Below, one piece after another: positions 42,155-50,381 of a DNA stretch of 64,000 nt. The stretch comes from Actinomadura spongiicola. Lineage in GTDB: Bacteria > Actinomycetota > Actinomycetes > Streptosporangiales > Streptosporangiaceae. A program made the translations under genes and the position numbers. The DNA is taken from the NCBI RefSeq assembly GCF_003432485.1, contig NZ_QVNQ01000003.1, positions 310,001 through 374,000 on the forward strand, written 5' to 3'. The notes below the pieces were generated by a model. It was not told where the DNA came from and searched no databases. It saw only the letters and a program-made list of their open reading frames with translations. Every line of letters begins with the position of its first letter. Position 1 is the stretch's first letter.

Positions 42155-42577
42155 ATGAGCACCGTCCCGGAGCGACCGATGAAGGTCCTCGTCTACAGCG
42201 ACGACGCGAACACCCGCGCCCAGATCCGGATGGCGGTCGGGCGCCGTCCGGCCGCCGACCTTCCGAAGGTCGAGTTCGTGGAGATCGCGACCCAGCCCGC
42301 CGTCGTGGCCCGGCTCGACGAGGGCGACATCGACGTGCTGGTGGTGGACGGCGAGGCGCAGCCCGCGGGCGGGCTCGGCGTGTGCCGCCAGGCCAAGGAC
42401 GAGGTCTACGACTGCCCGCCGGTCCTGGCGGTCATCGGCCGCCGCGACGACGGCTGGCTCGCGACCTGGTCGCGCGCCGACGCCGTGGTGAGCCTGCCCC
42501 TCGACCCGATGGCCGTCGCGAACGCGGTCGCCGGTCTGATGCGCCACCGCCTCGAGAACCGCCTCCCGGCCCTGTAG
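42155..42577 (+). CDS. Degenerate response-regulator receiver domain protein
   Basis: 140 residues, a receiver fold and nothing else. It keeps the acidic pair (VYSDDAN) and the phospho-acceptor-like Asp in [10 protein letters not shown], but the conserved Lys in beta-5 is replaced (VVSLPLDP) and the Thr/Ser of beta-4 reads Gly/Arg (AVIGRRDD). Phosphorylation switching is therefore doubtful. TACCCT at 42141-42146, eight bases before the ATG, suggests a leaderless mRNA. It is divergent from ctaE and directly upstream of trpD in actinomycetes. Confidence 0.8.
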   Translation: MSTVPERPMKVLVYSDDANTRAQIRMAVGRRPAADLPKVEFVEIATQPAVVARLDEGDIDVLVVDGEAQPAGGLGVCRQAKDEVYDCPPVLAVIGRRDDGWLATWSRADAVVSLPLDPMAVANAVAGLMRHRLENRLPAL

Positions 42578-42601
42578 CCCCGACCCCTCCGACCCTCGGT
42601 A

Positions 42602-43696
42602 GTGGACATGGACGCGCGCACCACCTGGCCCGCACTGCTCAACGCCCTCCTCGCGGGCGACTCGCTGACCAGCGAGGAGACCTCCTGGGCCATGAACAGC
42701 ATCATGGCCGGGGAGGCCACCGACGTGCAGATCGCGGGCTTCGCGGTCGCGCTGCGCGCCAAGGGCGAGACGGTCGAGGAGGTCACCGGCCTCGCCGAGG
42801 GCATGATGGACAACGCCAAGCCGATCCACGTGCCCGGACCCATCGCCGACCTCGTCGGGACGGGCGGCGACCGGGCGCACACGGTCAACGTGTCCACGAT
42901 GGCCGCGGTCGTCGCCGCGGCGGCGGGCGTCCGGGTCGTCAAGCACGGCAACCGCGCCGCGTCGTCGTCCTGCGGCGCCGCCGACCTGCTGGAGCATCTC
43001 GGCGTCGCCATCGACCTGCCCCCCGAGGCCACCGCCCGGGTCGCCGAGGAGATCGGCATCACCTTCTGCTTCGCGCCGCTCTACCACCCGGCGCTCAAGC
43101 ACGCCGCGCGGACCCGCGGCGAACTCGGCACCCCCACGGTCTTCAACTTCCTCGGCCCGCTGACCAACCCGGCGCGCCCCAAGTTCCAGGCGGTCGGGGT
43201 GTTCCACCCGCGGATGGCGGGCGTCGTCGCGGGCGTGTTCGCGGCGCGCGGCTGCTCGTCCCTGGTGTTCCGCGGCGACGACGGCCTCGACGAGCTCACC
43301 ACGACGGGCACCTCGACGGTGTGGGTCGTGCGCGACGGGACGGCGACGGAGACGACGTTCGACCCGTCCGACCTCGGCATCCCGCCCGCGCGGCCGGACG
43401 ACCTGCGCGGCGCCGACGCCGCGTTCAACGGCCGGGTGGCGCGCGAGACGTTCGCCGGGCGGCCCGGCCCCGTCCGCGACATGGTGCTGCTGAACGCCGC
43501 CGCGCTCATCGCCGCCTACGAGGGCGCGCCCGCCCCGGACGCCCTCACCGCGACGCTCCGCGCCGCCTACGACCGCGCCGCGGCCGCCGTCGACTCCGGT
43601 GAGGCGACCGCCCTCCTCGACCGGTGGATCGAGACGTCGCAGAGTTTCCAAGCAGCGCACTCCTCCTTCGGCCCTGGTGGGCCTCCATCGTCGTGA
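42602..43696 (+). CDS. trpD: Anthranilate phosphoribosyltransferase
   Basis: 364 residues from GTG 42602 (ATG 42608 is an alternative). Second step of tryptophan synthesis. PRPP-binding [17 protein letters not shown] (about 82-98), [18 protein letters not shown], the [12 protein letters not shown] block and the two acidic DE residues in [10 protein letters not shown] are present. The last 17 or so residues, rich in Ser, Gly and Pro, are encoded by the beginning of an intergenic repeat element and are not family-like. TrpD is apart from other trp genes here, as in mycobacteria. Confidence 0.93.
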   Translation: MDMDARTTWPALLNALLAGDSLTSEETSWAMNSIMAGEATDVQIAGFAVALRAKGETVEEVTGLAEGMMDNAKPIHVPGPIADLVGTGGDRAHTVNVSTMAAVVAAAAGVRVVKHGNRAASSSCGAADLLEHLGVAIDLPPEATARVAEEIGITFCFAPLYHPALKHAARTRGELGTPTVFNFLGPLTNPARPKFQAVGVFHPRMAGVVAGVFAARGCSSLVFRGDDGLDELTTTGTSTVWVVRDGTATETTFDPSDLGIPPARPDDLRGADAAFNGRVARETFAGRPGPVRDMVLLNAAALIAAYEGAPAPDALTATLRAAYDRAAAAVDSGEATALLDRWIETSQSFQAAHSSFGPGGPPSS

Positions 43697-43842
43697 ACTG
43701 CGGTGCGATCGCTGGCATCGACTCCGACTCGCCTGGCGGCTCGCTGCGCGATCAGGTTTCTCGCAAGCTCGAAACCCGCCTTCGGACGCGATCGCAGACC
43801 TCGGGGTTGTTGCGGGGTTGCGGTGACGGGCTGAGGTCGGTT
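43658..43842 (+). repeat. Structured convergent-junction repeat, copy A
   Basis: About 185 bp closely matching the reverse complement of 61984-62164. Shared blocks: CTCCTCCTTCGG, CCTCCATCGTCG, GGTGCGATCGCTGGCATCG, GCCTGGCGGCTCGCTGCGCG, TTCGGACGCGATCGCAGA and GGGTTGTTGCGGGGTTGCGG. Two internal hairpins keep their pairing while their sequence differs between copies: GGCCC/GGGCC (43670-43683) and GGTTTC/GAAACC (43755-43776). It overlaps the end of trpD by about 39 bases and ends two bases before the Lrp-type gene stop. Confidence 0.85.
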
Positions 43843-43844
43843 CG

Positions 43845-44132
43845 TCAGTCGGCGTCTGGGAGACCTAGGGCGAAGGCCTGTTCCAGGTCGTGCTGTGAGT
43901 AGGTGCGGAACGCGATGTGCGTCTCGGTGCCGACGACGCCGGGGACCTTGTTGATCCGACCCGGGATGACGTCGTTCAGTTCCTCGTGCCGCCGCACCCG
44001 GACCATCGCCATGAGGTCGTGGTCGCCGGTGATGGAGTAGACCTCGCTGACGCCGTCCACGGCCGCGATCGTCTCGGCCACCTCGTGGATGCGCGCCACG
44101 TCGGCCTTGACGAACACGATCGCAGTGACCAT
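43845..44132 (-). CDS. Stand-alone Lrp/AsnC ligand-binding (RAM) domain protein
   Basis: 95 residues from [12 protein letters not shown]. It is the alpha-beta RAM domain only, with [36 protein letters not shown] and the [20 protein letters not shown] block; no helix-turn-helix is present. Such proteins bind amino acids and can modify full-length Lrp regulators. Its position next to trpD suggests an amino-acid link. Convergent with trpD across the repeat element. Confidence 0.9.
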   Translation of the reverse strand: MVTAIVFVKADVARIHEVAETIAAVDGVSEVYSITGDHDLMAMVRVRRHEELNDVIPGRINKVPGVVGTETHIAFRTYSQHDLEQAFALGLPDAD

Positions 44133-44184
44133 TTCACCCTCCCCTGAGATCACGGACGGTCCGACCCTACCGGGAGGCCGTGGA

Positions 44185-44934
44185 TCACCCGCGGCTCAGG
44201 GCCGCCAGGCGCCGGGCCGGACCCGCCCGGCGGGCGAGCAGGGCGAGGACCACGCCGGCGACGAAACCGTAGATGTGCGCGGTGTAGGCCACGTTGCTCT
44301 CGGCGTCGCCGAGCGACAGCCACTGGAGGACGAACCAGTACCCGAGCACCACCCACACCGGAAGCCGCACCACGATGATCGGCGGGACGTAGCTGACGAT
44401 CCGGCCGCGCGGGTTGAGGATCACGTACGCGCCCATCACCCCGGCGATGGCGCCGGACGCCCCGACGAGCGGGACGGTGGAGTCGGGCGACGTCCAGGCG
44501 AACCCGTAGACGGCCGCGAGCCCGAACAGCAGGTAGCCGAACAGGTAGCGCCATCGTCCGAGCCGGTCCTCGACGCCCATGCCGACGACGAACAGCGCGA
44601 CCAGGTTGCCCAGCAGGTGCAGCGCGCCGGAATGCAGGAACATCGAGGTGAACGCGGACGTCCACGGCGCCTTGCCGAAGGTCGCGGGCCCGCAGTCGTC
44701 GACGATGTCGACCGGGAGGGGCCGCTGGTCGCCGGTCGTCAGTTCCTTGGGGACGGCGCCGTACTCGTAGGCGAAGTGCGCGGCCCGGCACTCGCGGACC
44801 CGGTCCTCGCCGTACCAGGTGGCGAAGTTCGACATCGGCGTGAGCAGGAACACCACCACGTTGGCGGCGACCAGCAGGTAGGTGACCCATGGGACGCGCC
44901 GGGCCGGCTGGCTGTCGTAGAGGGGCAGGGCCAC
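44185..44934 (-). CDS. Rhomboid-family intramembrane serine protease
   Basis: 249 residues, six to seven helices. The catalytic Ser is in VGASGAIAGVMGAY and the His in YTAHIYGFVAG; the HxxxN-type motif reads MFLHSGALHLLGNLVALF. All catalytic elements are intact. A loop of about 45 residues between helix 1 and 2 has Cys residues in RECRAAHF and VDDCGPATF that could form an extracytoplasmic disulfide. Lies four bases from the DEDDh-GIY-YIG gene on the same strand. Confidence 0.93.
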   Translation of the reverse strand: MALPLYDSQPARRVPWVTYLLVAANVVVFLLTPMSNFATWYGEDRVRECRAAHFAYEYGAVPKELTTGDQRPLPVDIVDDCGPATFGKAPWTSAFTSMFLHSGALHLLGNLVALFVVGMGVEDRLGRWRYLFGYLLFGLAAVYGFAWTSPDSTVPLVGASGAIAGVMGAYVILNPRGRIVSYVPPIIVVRLPVWVVLGYWFVLQWLSLGDAESNVAYTAHIYGFVAGVVLALLARRAGPARRLAALSRG

Positions 44935-44938
44935 CCCG

Positions 44939-46750
44939 TCACCTTAGTGGGCGGCCGTCGCGCGGACGGGGCGGCCCGTACGCCGTCTCGTAGGCGCGGT
45001 CGATCCACTGCCGCAGCCCTTCGGCGCCGTGCGCGGGGCACGTCCAGGCGCCGTCCAGTTCGACGAGGCGGACCCCGGGCAGGTCGAGCCAGCGCAGGAC
45101 GCACTCCATCTCCTCCGCCGTGGCGCCCGCGGAGGGCGGCGCGCCGAGCGCGACGCCGCCGGGCGCCTCGCCCGACGGCGGGAAGACCGTCTCGGCGGTC
45201 GCGACGAGCGCGTCGACGTAGGGGCGGGGGTGGGCGCCGGGTGGCACGGTCCCCGCGGCGGCGAGCCGCCCGTAGCGCACCACCGACAGCTCCCAGCCGC
45301 CGTCGAACCCGGGCCGGGCCGCGACGAGTTCCGGCAGCCCGGCCAGCCCGGCGAGACGCTGCCCGCGCGCCGCGGCGCGGACGAACGCCGCCAGCCGGTC
45401 GCGCTGCGCGGCGGCCTCCTCGTAGCGCAGCTCGGACGCGAGCCGGTCGATGCGGACCCGCGCGGCGGCCACGACCGGCCGCACGTCCCCCTCCATGATC
45501 GAGCGGGCGGTGTCGACGTGGACGGCGTAGGCGTCGGCGGACTCGCGGCCGACGCAGGGCGCGCCGCAGCGCCCGATGTCGGCGAGCGCGCACACGCGCG
45601 TCCTGCCGCGTTCGATCAGCCGCGGTGTGAGCCGCTGGGTGCACTGCCGCAGCGGTACGGCCTCGTGCAGCGCGGCGCGCGCCTCCTCCGCCTGCCCGCG
45701 GGACGAGATCGGCCCGAGGTAGCGGGCGCCGTCGGCGCGGCACTCCCGGACGATCGACAGCCGCGGGAACGGCTCCACGGTCAGCTTCAGCCAGATCGCG
45801 CGCTCGGGGAACTTGGACCGGCGGTTGTAGCGCGGTTTGTGCTCGGCGATGAGGCGCAGCTCGCGGACCTCGGCCTCCAGCCCCGTGGCGCACACGATCG
45901 TCCGGATGCTCTCGGCGAGCCCGACCATCTCCCGGACCCGCCACCGGGTCTCCGAGCCGGTGAAGTAGCTGCGGACGCGGGTGCGCAGGTCGCCGCTCTT
46001 GCCGACGTACAGGACCTCGCCGGAGCCGTCCTCGAACAGGTAGACGCCGGGCGCGTTCGGGACGTCGTCGGCGAGGTGCCGTTTGCGGCGCTGCTCGGGC
46101 GTCGGGGCCTTGGCGAAGCCGCGCATCTCCTCCAGCGACGTCACGCCGAACGAGCCGAGCCGCTCGATCAGGCCGTGCAGCACCTCGACGGTGGCGCGGG
46201 CGTCGGCGAGGGCGCGGTGCGTGGGCTCGTTGGACGTGCGGAAGAAGCGGGCGAGCGTGCCGAGCTTGCAGTTGGGGACCTCGTCCTTGGACAGGACGCG
46301 CCGCGCCAGGTCGACGGTGTCGACGACGGGGAACGCGGGCCAGGCGTAGCCGTTGGCGGCGCACGCGGCCTTGAGGAACCCGATGTCGAACGAGGCGTTG
46401 TGCGCGACGAGCACGCAGCCGCGGGCGAACTCCAGGAACGCGGGCAGCACCGACTCGATCTTCGGCGCCGCCGTCACCATCGCCGTGGTGATGCCGGTCA
46501 GGGCGGTGATGAACGGCGGGACGGGCCCGCCGGGGTCGACCAGCGTGCCGAGCTCGCCGAGCTCCTCTCCCCCGCGGACCTTCACCGCGCCGATCTCGGT
46601 GATGGCGGAGTCGGCGGCCGACCCGCCCGTGGTCTCCAGGTCGACCACCACGAAGGTCACCTCGGACAGTGGCGTGCCGAGGTCGTCCAGGGTTCCCTGA
46701 ACACCGGCCCCCTGGACACCGGCTCCCTGGACACCGTGCGCAGCCGTCAT
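44939..46750 (-). CDS. DEDDh exonuclease fused to GIY-YIG nuclease (UvrC/Cho-like)
   Basis: 603 residues from MTAAHGVQGAG. Domain 1 (about 30-195) is a DnaQ-like exonuclease with VVDLETTGG, LVAHNASFDIGFL and HRALADARATVEVL. Domain 2 (about 230-315) is a GIY-YIG nuclease with GVYLFEDGSGEVLYVGKSGDLRTRV. The C-terminal half resembles UvrC-type regions, with a Cys cluster CALADIGRCGAPCVG. Equivalent to mycobacterial Rv2191. Probably a repair nuclease that incises and trims. The N-terminus has three copies of a 15-bp repeat encoding GVQGA. Confidence 0.92.
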   Translation of the reverse strand: MTAAHGVQGAGVQGAGVQGTLDDLGTPLSEVTFVVVDLETTGGSAADSAITEIGAVKVRGGEELGELGTLVDPGGPVPPFITALTGITTAMVTAAPKIESVLPAFLEFARGCVLVAHNASFDIGFLKAACAANGYAWPAFPVVDTVDLARRVLSKDEVPNCKLGTLARFFRTSNEPTHRALADARATVEVLHGLIERLGSFGVTSLEEMRGFAKAPTPEQRRKRHLADDVPNAPGVYLFEDGSGEVLYVGKSGDLRTRVRSYFTGSETRWRVREMVGLAESIRTIVCATGLEAEVRELRLIAEHKPRYNRRSKFPERAIWLKLTVEPFPRLSIVRECRADGARYLGPISSRGQAEEARAALHEAVPLRQCTQRLTPRLIERGRTRVCALADIGRCGAPCVGRESADAYAVHVDTARSIMEGDVRPVVAAARVRIDRLASELRYEEAAAQRDRLAAFVRAAARGQRLAGLAGLPELVAARPGFDGGWELSVVRYGRLAAAGTVPPGAHPRPYVDALVATAETVFPPSGEAPGGVALGAPPSAGATAEEMECVLRWLDLPGVRLVELDGAWTCPAHGAEGLRQWIDRAYETAYGPPRPRDGRPLR

Positions 46751-46955
46751 GAGCTGGACCGTAGAGGACCCCACCGACAGAAGCCCGGCCCGCTAGGGTT
46801 GGGGTGCGCCGGCCCGTCCCGCCGGACGGGGGCCGTGGGGACGGTATGGCAAGGCCGGGCACCAACCGTCCGATGGCACGTTCGCCCTGGTTAAGGCGTG
46901 AACGGCACGGGAAGACACAGCCCACCGGCGGGCGAAGCCCGGAAGGAGCGGGATC

Positions 46956-48353
46956 ATCGACAGCGGCCCCGAAGCGACCCCCGGCACCGAGGAACCCGCG
47001 GAAAGAGGACCCGCGGCGAGGGAGACCGCGGACACGGATCCCGCGGAAACCCTGAACCGGCCTCTGCCGGAGGCCGTGCGCCAGGCGGTGGTGGAGGTCG
47101 CCGCCGAGCTGATCGGGGGGCTGCCGGTCGACGACGTGCCCGCGCCGCTGCGCCGGTTCGCGCGGTTCGAGCGGCGCAAGCGCGCCAAGCTCGCCGGGCA
47201 GCACATCGCGGCGGCGCTGGAGAAGGACTCCGGCTTCCGGCGGCGGGTCGCCGAGCCGCTCCGGGAGAAGCAGGGCGACCTGGTGGAGGCCGTCGAGGGC
47301 GGGCACGTGCCGCCGGCCGCCGACCCGGTGCGGGTGGCGGTCCTCGCCTACCTGCTGCGTCCCACCGGCTGGACGCGACTCGTCGAGGCCGCCCGAGCCG
47401 AGCTGGAACGCTCCGCCACCGCCTCGGAGGAGGAGGCCGCCGAACGCCGCGTGGCCGCGCTGAAGGAGGAGCTGGCCGCCGCCCGCACCGCCCGCGCCAC
47501 CGAGGTGGAGCGGCTGCGCGCCGAGCTGCGCGACAGCAAGGCGGAGGTGTCGGACCTGCGCCGCAAGCTGCACGAGGCGCGCGTGCGGTACCGGGCCGCC
47601 GAGGAGCGCGCCGGCGCGGTCGAGGCCGAGGCCGAGCGCACGCTCGCCGCCGCCCGCGAGTCGACGGCCGCGGCCGAGAAGGAGCTGCGCAGGCTGCGCG
47701 CCCGCGCCGGCCAGGCCGAGGCCGCCGCCGAGGCCGCCAAGCGCGCCGCCCGCGAGGGGCGCAACGTCGAGGACGTCCGGCTGCGGATGCTGCTCGACAC
47801 GCTCGTGGACGCCGCGCAGGGCGTCCGCCGTGAGCTGGCGCTGCCGTCCACCATCGAGCGTCCCGCGGACGCGGTCGGCGCCCTGGAGCCGGACCGGCTG
47901 GCGCACCGGGCCCTGCCGGGGCGGGCGCTGTCCGACAGCGACCCGCAACTGCTCGACCGGCTGCTGACGTTGCCGCGCGTCCATCTCATCGTGGACGGCT
48001 ACAACGTCACCAAGACCGGGTACGGCGACCTGCCGCTGGCCGACCAGCGCAGCCGGCTGCTGTCGGGGCTCGGCGGGCTGGCCGCGCAGACGCGCGCCGA
48101 GGTGACGTGCGTGTTCGACGGCGCGGAACTGGACGCGCCGGTGGCGATAGCGGCGCCGCGCGGCGTCCGGGTGCTGTTCAGCCGCCCGGGTCAGACCGCG
48201 GACGAACTGATCGGCGACCTGGTGCGGGCGGAACCGCCGGGCCGCGCGGTGGTGGTGGTGTCGTCCGACCGGGAGGTCGCGGACGCGGCGCGCCGCGCCA
48301 GCGCCCGGCCGTGCCCGTCGACCTTGCTGCTGCGACGGCTCGGCAGGTCCTAG
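46956..48353 (+). CDS. NYN-domain RNA-binding/nuclease-like protein, start codon uncertain
   Basis: About 465 residues if translation begins at ATC 46956, seven bases after a perfect AAGGAG (46943-46948). An acidic N-terminus leads into LNRPLPEAVRQAVVEVAAEL, a conserved actinomycete opening, a long coiled coil (about 150-270), and a C-terminal NYN (PIN-like) domain with LIVDGYNVTKTGYG, CVFDGAEL, GQTADELIGDLV and VVSSDREVADAAR. The acidic residues of the active site are present. The first standard start in frame is GTG 47076, which would remove the first 40 residues and has poorly spaced GGAGG. No ATG, GTG or TTG lies between the upstream stop at 46899 and 47076. Confidence 0.8.
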   Translation: MDSGPEATPGTEEPAERGPAARETADTDPAETLNRPLPEAVRQAVVEVAAELIGGLPVDDVPAPLRRFARFERRKRAKLAGQHIAAALEKDSGFRRRVAEPLREKQGDLVEAVEGGHVPPAADPVRVAVLAYLLRPTGWTRLVEAARAELERSATASEEEAAERRVAALKEELAAARTARATEVERLRAELRDSKAEVSDLRRKLHEARVRYRAAEERAGAVEAEAERTLAAARESTAAAEKELRRLRARAGQAEAAAEAAKRAAREGRNVEDVRLRMLLDTLVDAAQGVRRELALPSTIERPADAVGALEPDRLAHRALPGRALSDSDPQLLDRLLTLPRVHLIVDGYNVTKTGYGDLPLADQRSRLLSGLGGLAAQTRAEVTCVFDGAELDAPVAIAAPRGVRVLFSRPGQTADELIGDLVRAEPPGRAVVVVSSDREVADAARRASARPCPSTLLLRRLGRS

Positions 48354-48521
48354 CGCGGGCGCACGACGGCACGGGCGTGCGGCGAGAACGTCGGCAGGGG
48401 TGTCGGCAAGGGTGTTAAGGCCGCGCTAACGCTCCGATAAGGCAGGTCGCGCGTTCAGTGATCTTGCCCTCACGGTAAGTGGACATCGACCGTTTATGTC
48501 GATCAAAGAGCGACGAATCGG

Positions 48522-48550
48522 TTGTGACGGGTGTGGACCCTCGCTAGTGT
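48522..48550 (+). promoter_or_regulatory. Near-consensus sigma-70-type promoter of the NlpC/P60 gene
   Basis: TTGTGA (48522-48527), 17-base spacer, TAGTGT (48545-48550). Start would fall about 32 bases before the GTG at 48590. The 236-base gap from the NYN stop also has GTTAAGGCC...CGCTAAC inverted at 48414-48430, of unknown role; no riboswitch is visible here. Confidence 0.65.
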
Positions 48551-48589
48551 CGTCCGCTGACGTCGTGGACGAGAGGGGCGAGACCGACC

Positions 48590-49636
48590 GTGGCCAAAGA
48601 TCTCATCGGGGCACCAGCGCAGCGGCGCGACCGGAGAGGCGGCTCGGCGAGCAGAGGCGTCTCCCGTCGCCTGGCGGCCGTGACCTCCTTGACGGTGGCG
48701 ATCTCCCTCGGCTCCCCCCTGGCGGCGCAGGCCGAGCCCAGGCCGAGCAAGGCGGAGGCCGAGAAGAAGCTCGAGAAGCTCAACGAGGAGATGGACCAGA
48801 AGGTCGAGCAGTTCAACCAGAACCGCGAGAAGCTCAAGATCGCCAAGAAGAAGCTCGACGCCGCGACGGCGTCGAGCAAGAACGAAGAGACGACCTTCGA
48901 GCAGCAGCGCACCAGGATCGCCCAGATGGCCGCCGACGCCTACAAGAACGGCGAGTCGACGGACGTGACCGGCTTCGTCGGCAGCAAGGACCCGCAGGCG
49001 ATCCTCGACCAGGCCGCGGTGTTCTCGCACCTGTCGAAGGAGCGCAGCTCGCAGCTCACCCAGTTCCTCGTCACCGCGCAGCGGCTGCGCCGCGAGCAGG
49101 CCGTCGCCAAGGCCGCCTACGAAGAGGTGAAGGCCAAGACCGATGAGCTGAAGAAGCAGAAGGTGGAGCTCGACAAGCGGGTCAAGAAGCAGGAGGCGCT
49201 GGTCAGGCGGCTCGGCGGCGGTTCGTCCTCCTCCGGTGGAAGCGGTGGTCGCACCGGCGGCAGCTACAACGGCCCGGCCAGCGGCTCCGCCCGCAAGGCG
49301 CTCGACTTCGCCCACGCGCAGCTCGGCGAGCCGTACCAGTACGGCTCGGCGGGCCCCGGCTCCTGGGACTGCTCCGGCCTGATGATGCAGGCGTGGGCGG
49401 CGGCGGGCGTCAACATCACGCGCACCACCTACAGCCAGTACGACGCCACCAAGCGGGTGAACAAGAGCGACCTCCAGCCCGGCGACCTGGTGTTCTTCCG
49501 CGGCCTCGGCCACGTCGGCATGTACGTGGGCGACGGCAACATGATCCACGCTCCCAGCACGGGCAAGAACGTGCAGATCGTGAGCATCAACTCGAGCTAC
49601 TACCAGAGCAACTACTACGGCGCGGGGCGTCCCTGA
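48590..49636 (+). CDS. NlpC/P60 peptidoglycan endopeptidase (RipA/Rv2190c-like)
   Basis: 348 residues, GTG start. Long signal peptide (cleavage near AAQA, residue 47), a coiled-coil region (about 52-205) rich in Lys/Glu, a Gly/Ser linker (about 206-225) and a C-terminal NlpC/P60 domain. Catalytic Cys is in SWDCSGLMMQAWA, His in GHVGMYVGDGNMIHAPSTG. Cuts the D-Glu to m-DAP bond of stem peptides. Coiled coil probably keeps the enzyme inactive until an activator binds. A strong terminator follows 48 bases after the stop. Confidence 0.93.
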   Translation: MAKDLIGAPAQRRDRRGGSASRGVSRRLAAVTSLTVAISLGSPLAAQAEPRPSKAEAEKKLEKLNEEMDQKVEQFNQNREKLKIAKKKLDAATASSKNEETTFEQQRTRIAQMAADAYKNGESTDVTGFVGSKDPQAILDQAAVFSHLSKERSSQLTQFLVTAQRLRREQAVAKAAYEEVKAKTDELKKQKVELDKRVKKQEALVRRLGGGSSSSGGSGGRTGGSYNGPASGSARKALDFAHAQLGEPYQYGSAGPGSWDCSGLMMQAWAAAGVNITRTTYSQYDATKRVNKSDLQPGDLVFFRGLGHVGMYVGDGNMIHAPSTGKNVQIVSINSSYYQSNYYGAGRP

Positions 49637-49683
49637 CGACGCCTCTCCCGTCCGCCGCCCACCGGCCGGACGAACGCTTCCGG

Positions 49684-49721
49684 CAACGGACCAGGCTTTG
49701 ACCTGGTCCGTTGTTAGTTTT
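49684..49721 (+). terminator. Intrinsic terminator after the NlpC/P60 gene
   Basis: CAACGGACCAGG (49684-49695) and CCTGGTCCGTTG (49702-49713) form a 12-bp perfect stem with a 6-nt loop, followed by TTAGTTTT. Confidence 0.9.
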
Positions 49722-49729
49722 GTAGGGGT

Positions 49730-49757
49730 TTGCCTTCGCTTGGGGCTTTGGTACCTT
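49730..49757 (+). promoter_or_regulatory. Promoter of the riboswitch transcript
   Basis: TTGCCT (49730-49735), 16-base spacer, TACCTT (49752-49757). It would start a leader about 300 nt ahead of the c-di-AMP aptamer. Bases 49760-50059 are GC-rich with small hairpins and contain no gene I can support. Confidence 0.5.
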
Positions 49758-50059
49758 GTTCACCTCACGGCGCCCTCCAGGCGCCGGGACCACGCGACGC
49801 CCACCAGGCGCCGCGGCCCCACGCGGCGCATCCGTTCGTCGCGTACCCGGCGGCCCGAGCCACGTGCCGCCTCCCCCCGGCCGACCCGGCCACCGTGCGC
49901 ACGCCCAGCGGGCATGGCGCTGAGAGCGCTGCCACGGCGGTTTCCCGGGCCAGGCACCGGACGGTCCCCCGTAACGGGCCGCCGTCCGCACACAACATCA
50001 GGCGCCGCTCGTTCGCACGCGGGAGACAGGTTCCGCGCACGGGCCCCATCTCGCCCGCC

Positions 50060-50252
50060 AGGATCGCAGCGGCAGCGCCGAATCCGCCCCAGCGCGGAAC
50101 CGGGGACCCAGAACCGCCGGAAGTCCAGGGAACGTTCCTGGACGGCGTCCGGCGCCCGGGGTGAATCGGTGAGTCTCTCCCGGACAACCGGTGAGAGCCC
50201 GCCGTAGGGCCACTTCCTCGCCCGAACCCGTCAGCTAACCCGGTAGGCGTCC
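50060..50252 (+). ncRNA. c-di-AMP riboswitch (ydaO/yuaA motif)
   Basis: The conserved sequence blocks of the ydaO class appear in order: CCGAATCCG and CGCGGAACCGGGGACCCA (50078-50111), GGGGTGAATC (50158-50167), GTAGGG (50204-50209), then CGCCCGAACCCGTCAGCTAA and CCCGGTAGGCG (50219-50250). A hairpin with arms TCCAGGGAACG and CGTTCCTGGA sits in the variable P-stem. In this class, c-di-AMP binding turns expression off, usually of cell-wall hydrolases or ion transporters. A terminator follows 34 bases later, before a peptidase gene. Confidence 0.92.
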
Positions 50253-50285
50253 AGGGAGAACAGGAGTGAACCCGCAGCGTTACCT

Positions 50286-50324
50286 GGGCGTGGTCGCACA
50301 CGCGCGACCACGCCCGTTCTTTTC
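50286..50324 (+). terminator. Terminator of the riboswitch expression platform
   Basis: GGGCGTGGTCGC (50286-50297) pairs with GCGACCACGCCC (50304-50315), a 12-bp perfect stem with a 6-nt loop, and is followed by GTTCTTTTCCC. It lies between aptamer and the peptidase start at 50382. Confidence 0.9.
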
Positions 50325-50381
50325 CCACCTCGCGCCGGTGCGTGACGTCCCGCCGGTCGCCTGCTGAATAGGATCGCGCGC

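Noticed and set aside
42092..43660. In-frame extension of ctaE opposite to trpD
   Set aside because: ctaE has a very strong ribosome-binding site at 42091 and the extension is antisense to trpD.
44739..47984. 1081-codon minus-strand ORF across the nuclease and NYN genes
   Set aside because: Shadow frame of real genes on both strands; no domain recognisable.
48414..48430. GTTA...TAAC inverted repeat before the NlpC/P60 promoter as an operator or a riboswitch part
   Set aside because: Only 4-bp arms; none of the ydaO blocks are present upstream of this gene.
49698..50207. 169-codon plus-strand ORF between the NlpC terminator and the riboswitch
   Set aside because: Starts inside the terminator stem, is Arg/Pro-rich like shadow frames, and overlaps the riboswitch aptamer.
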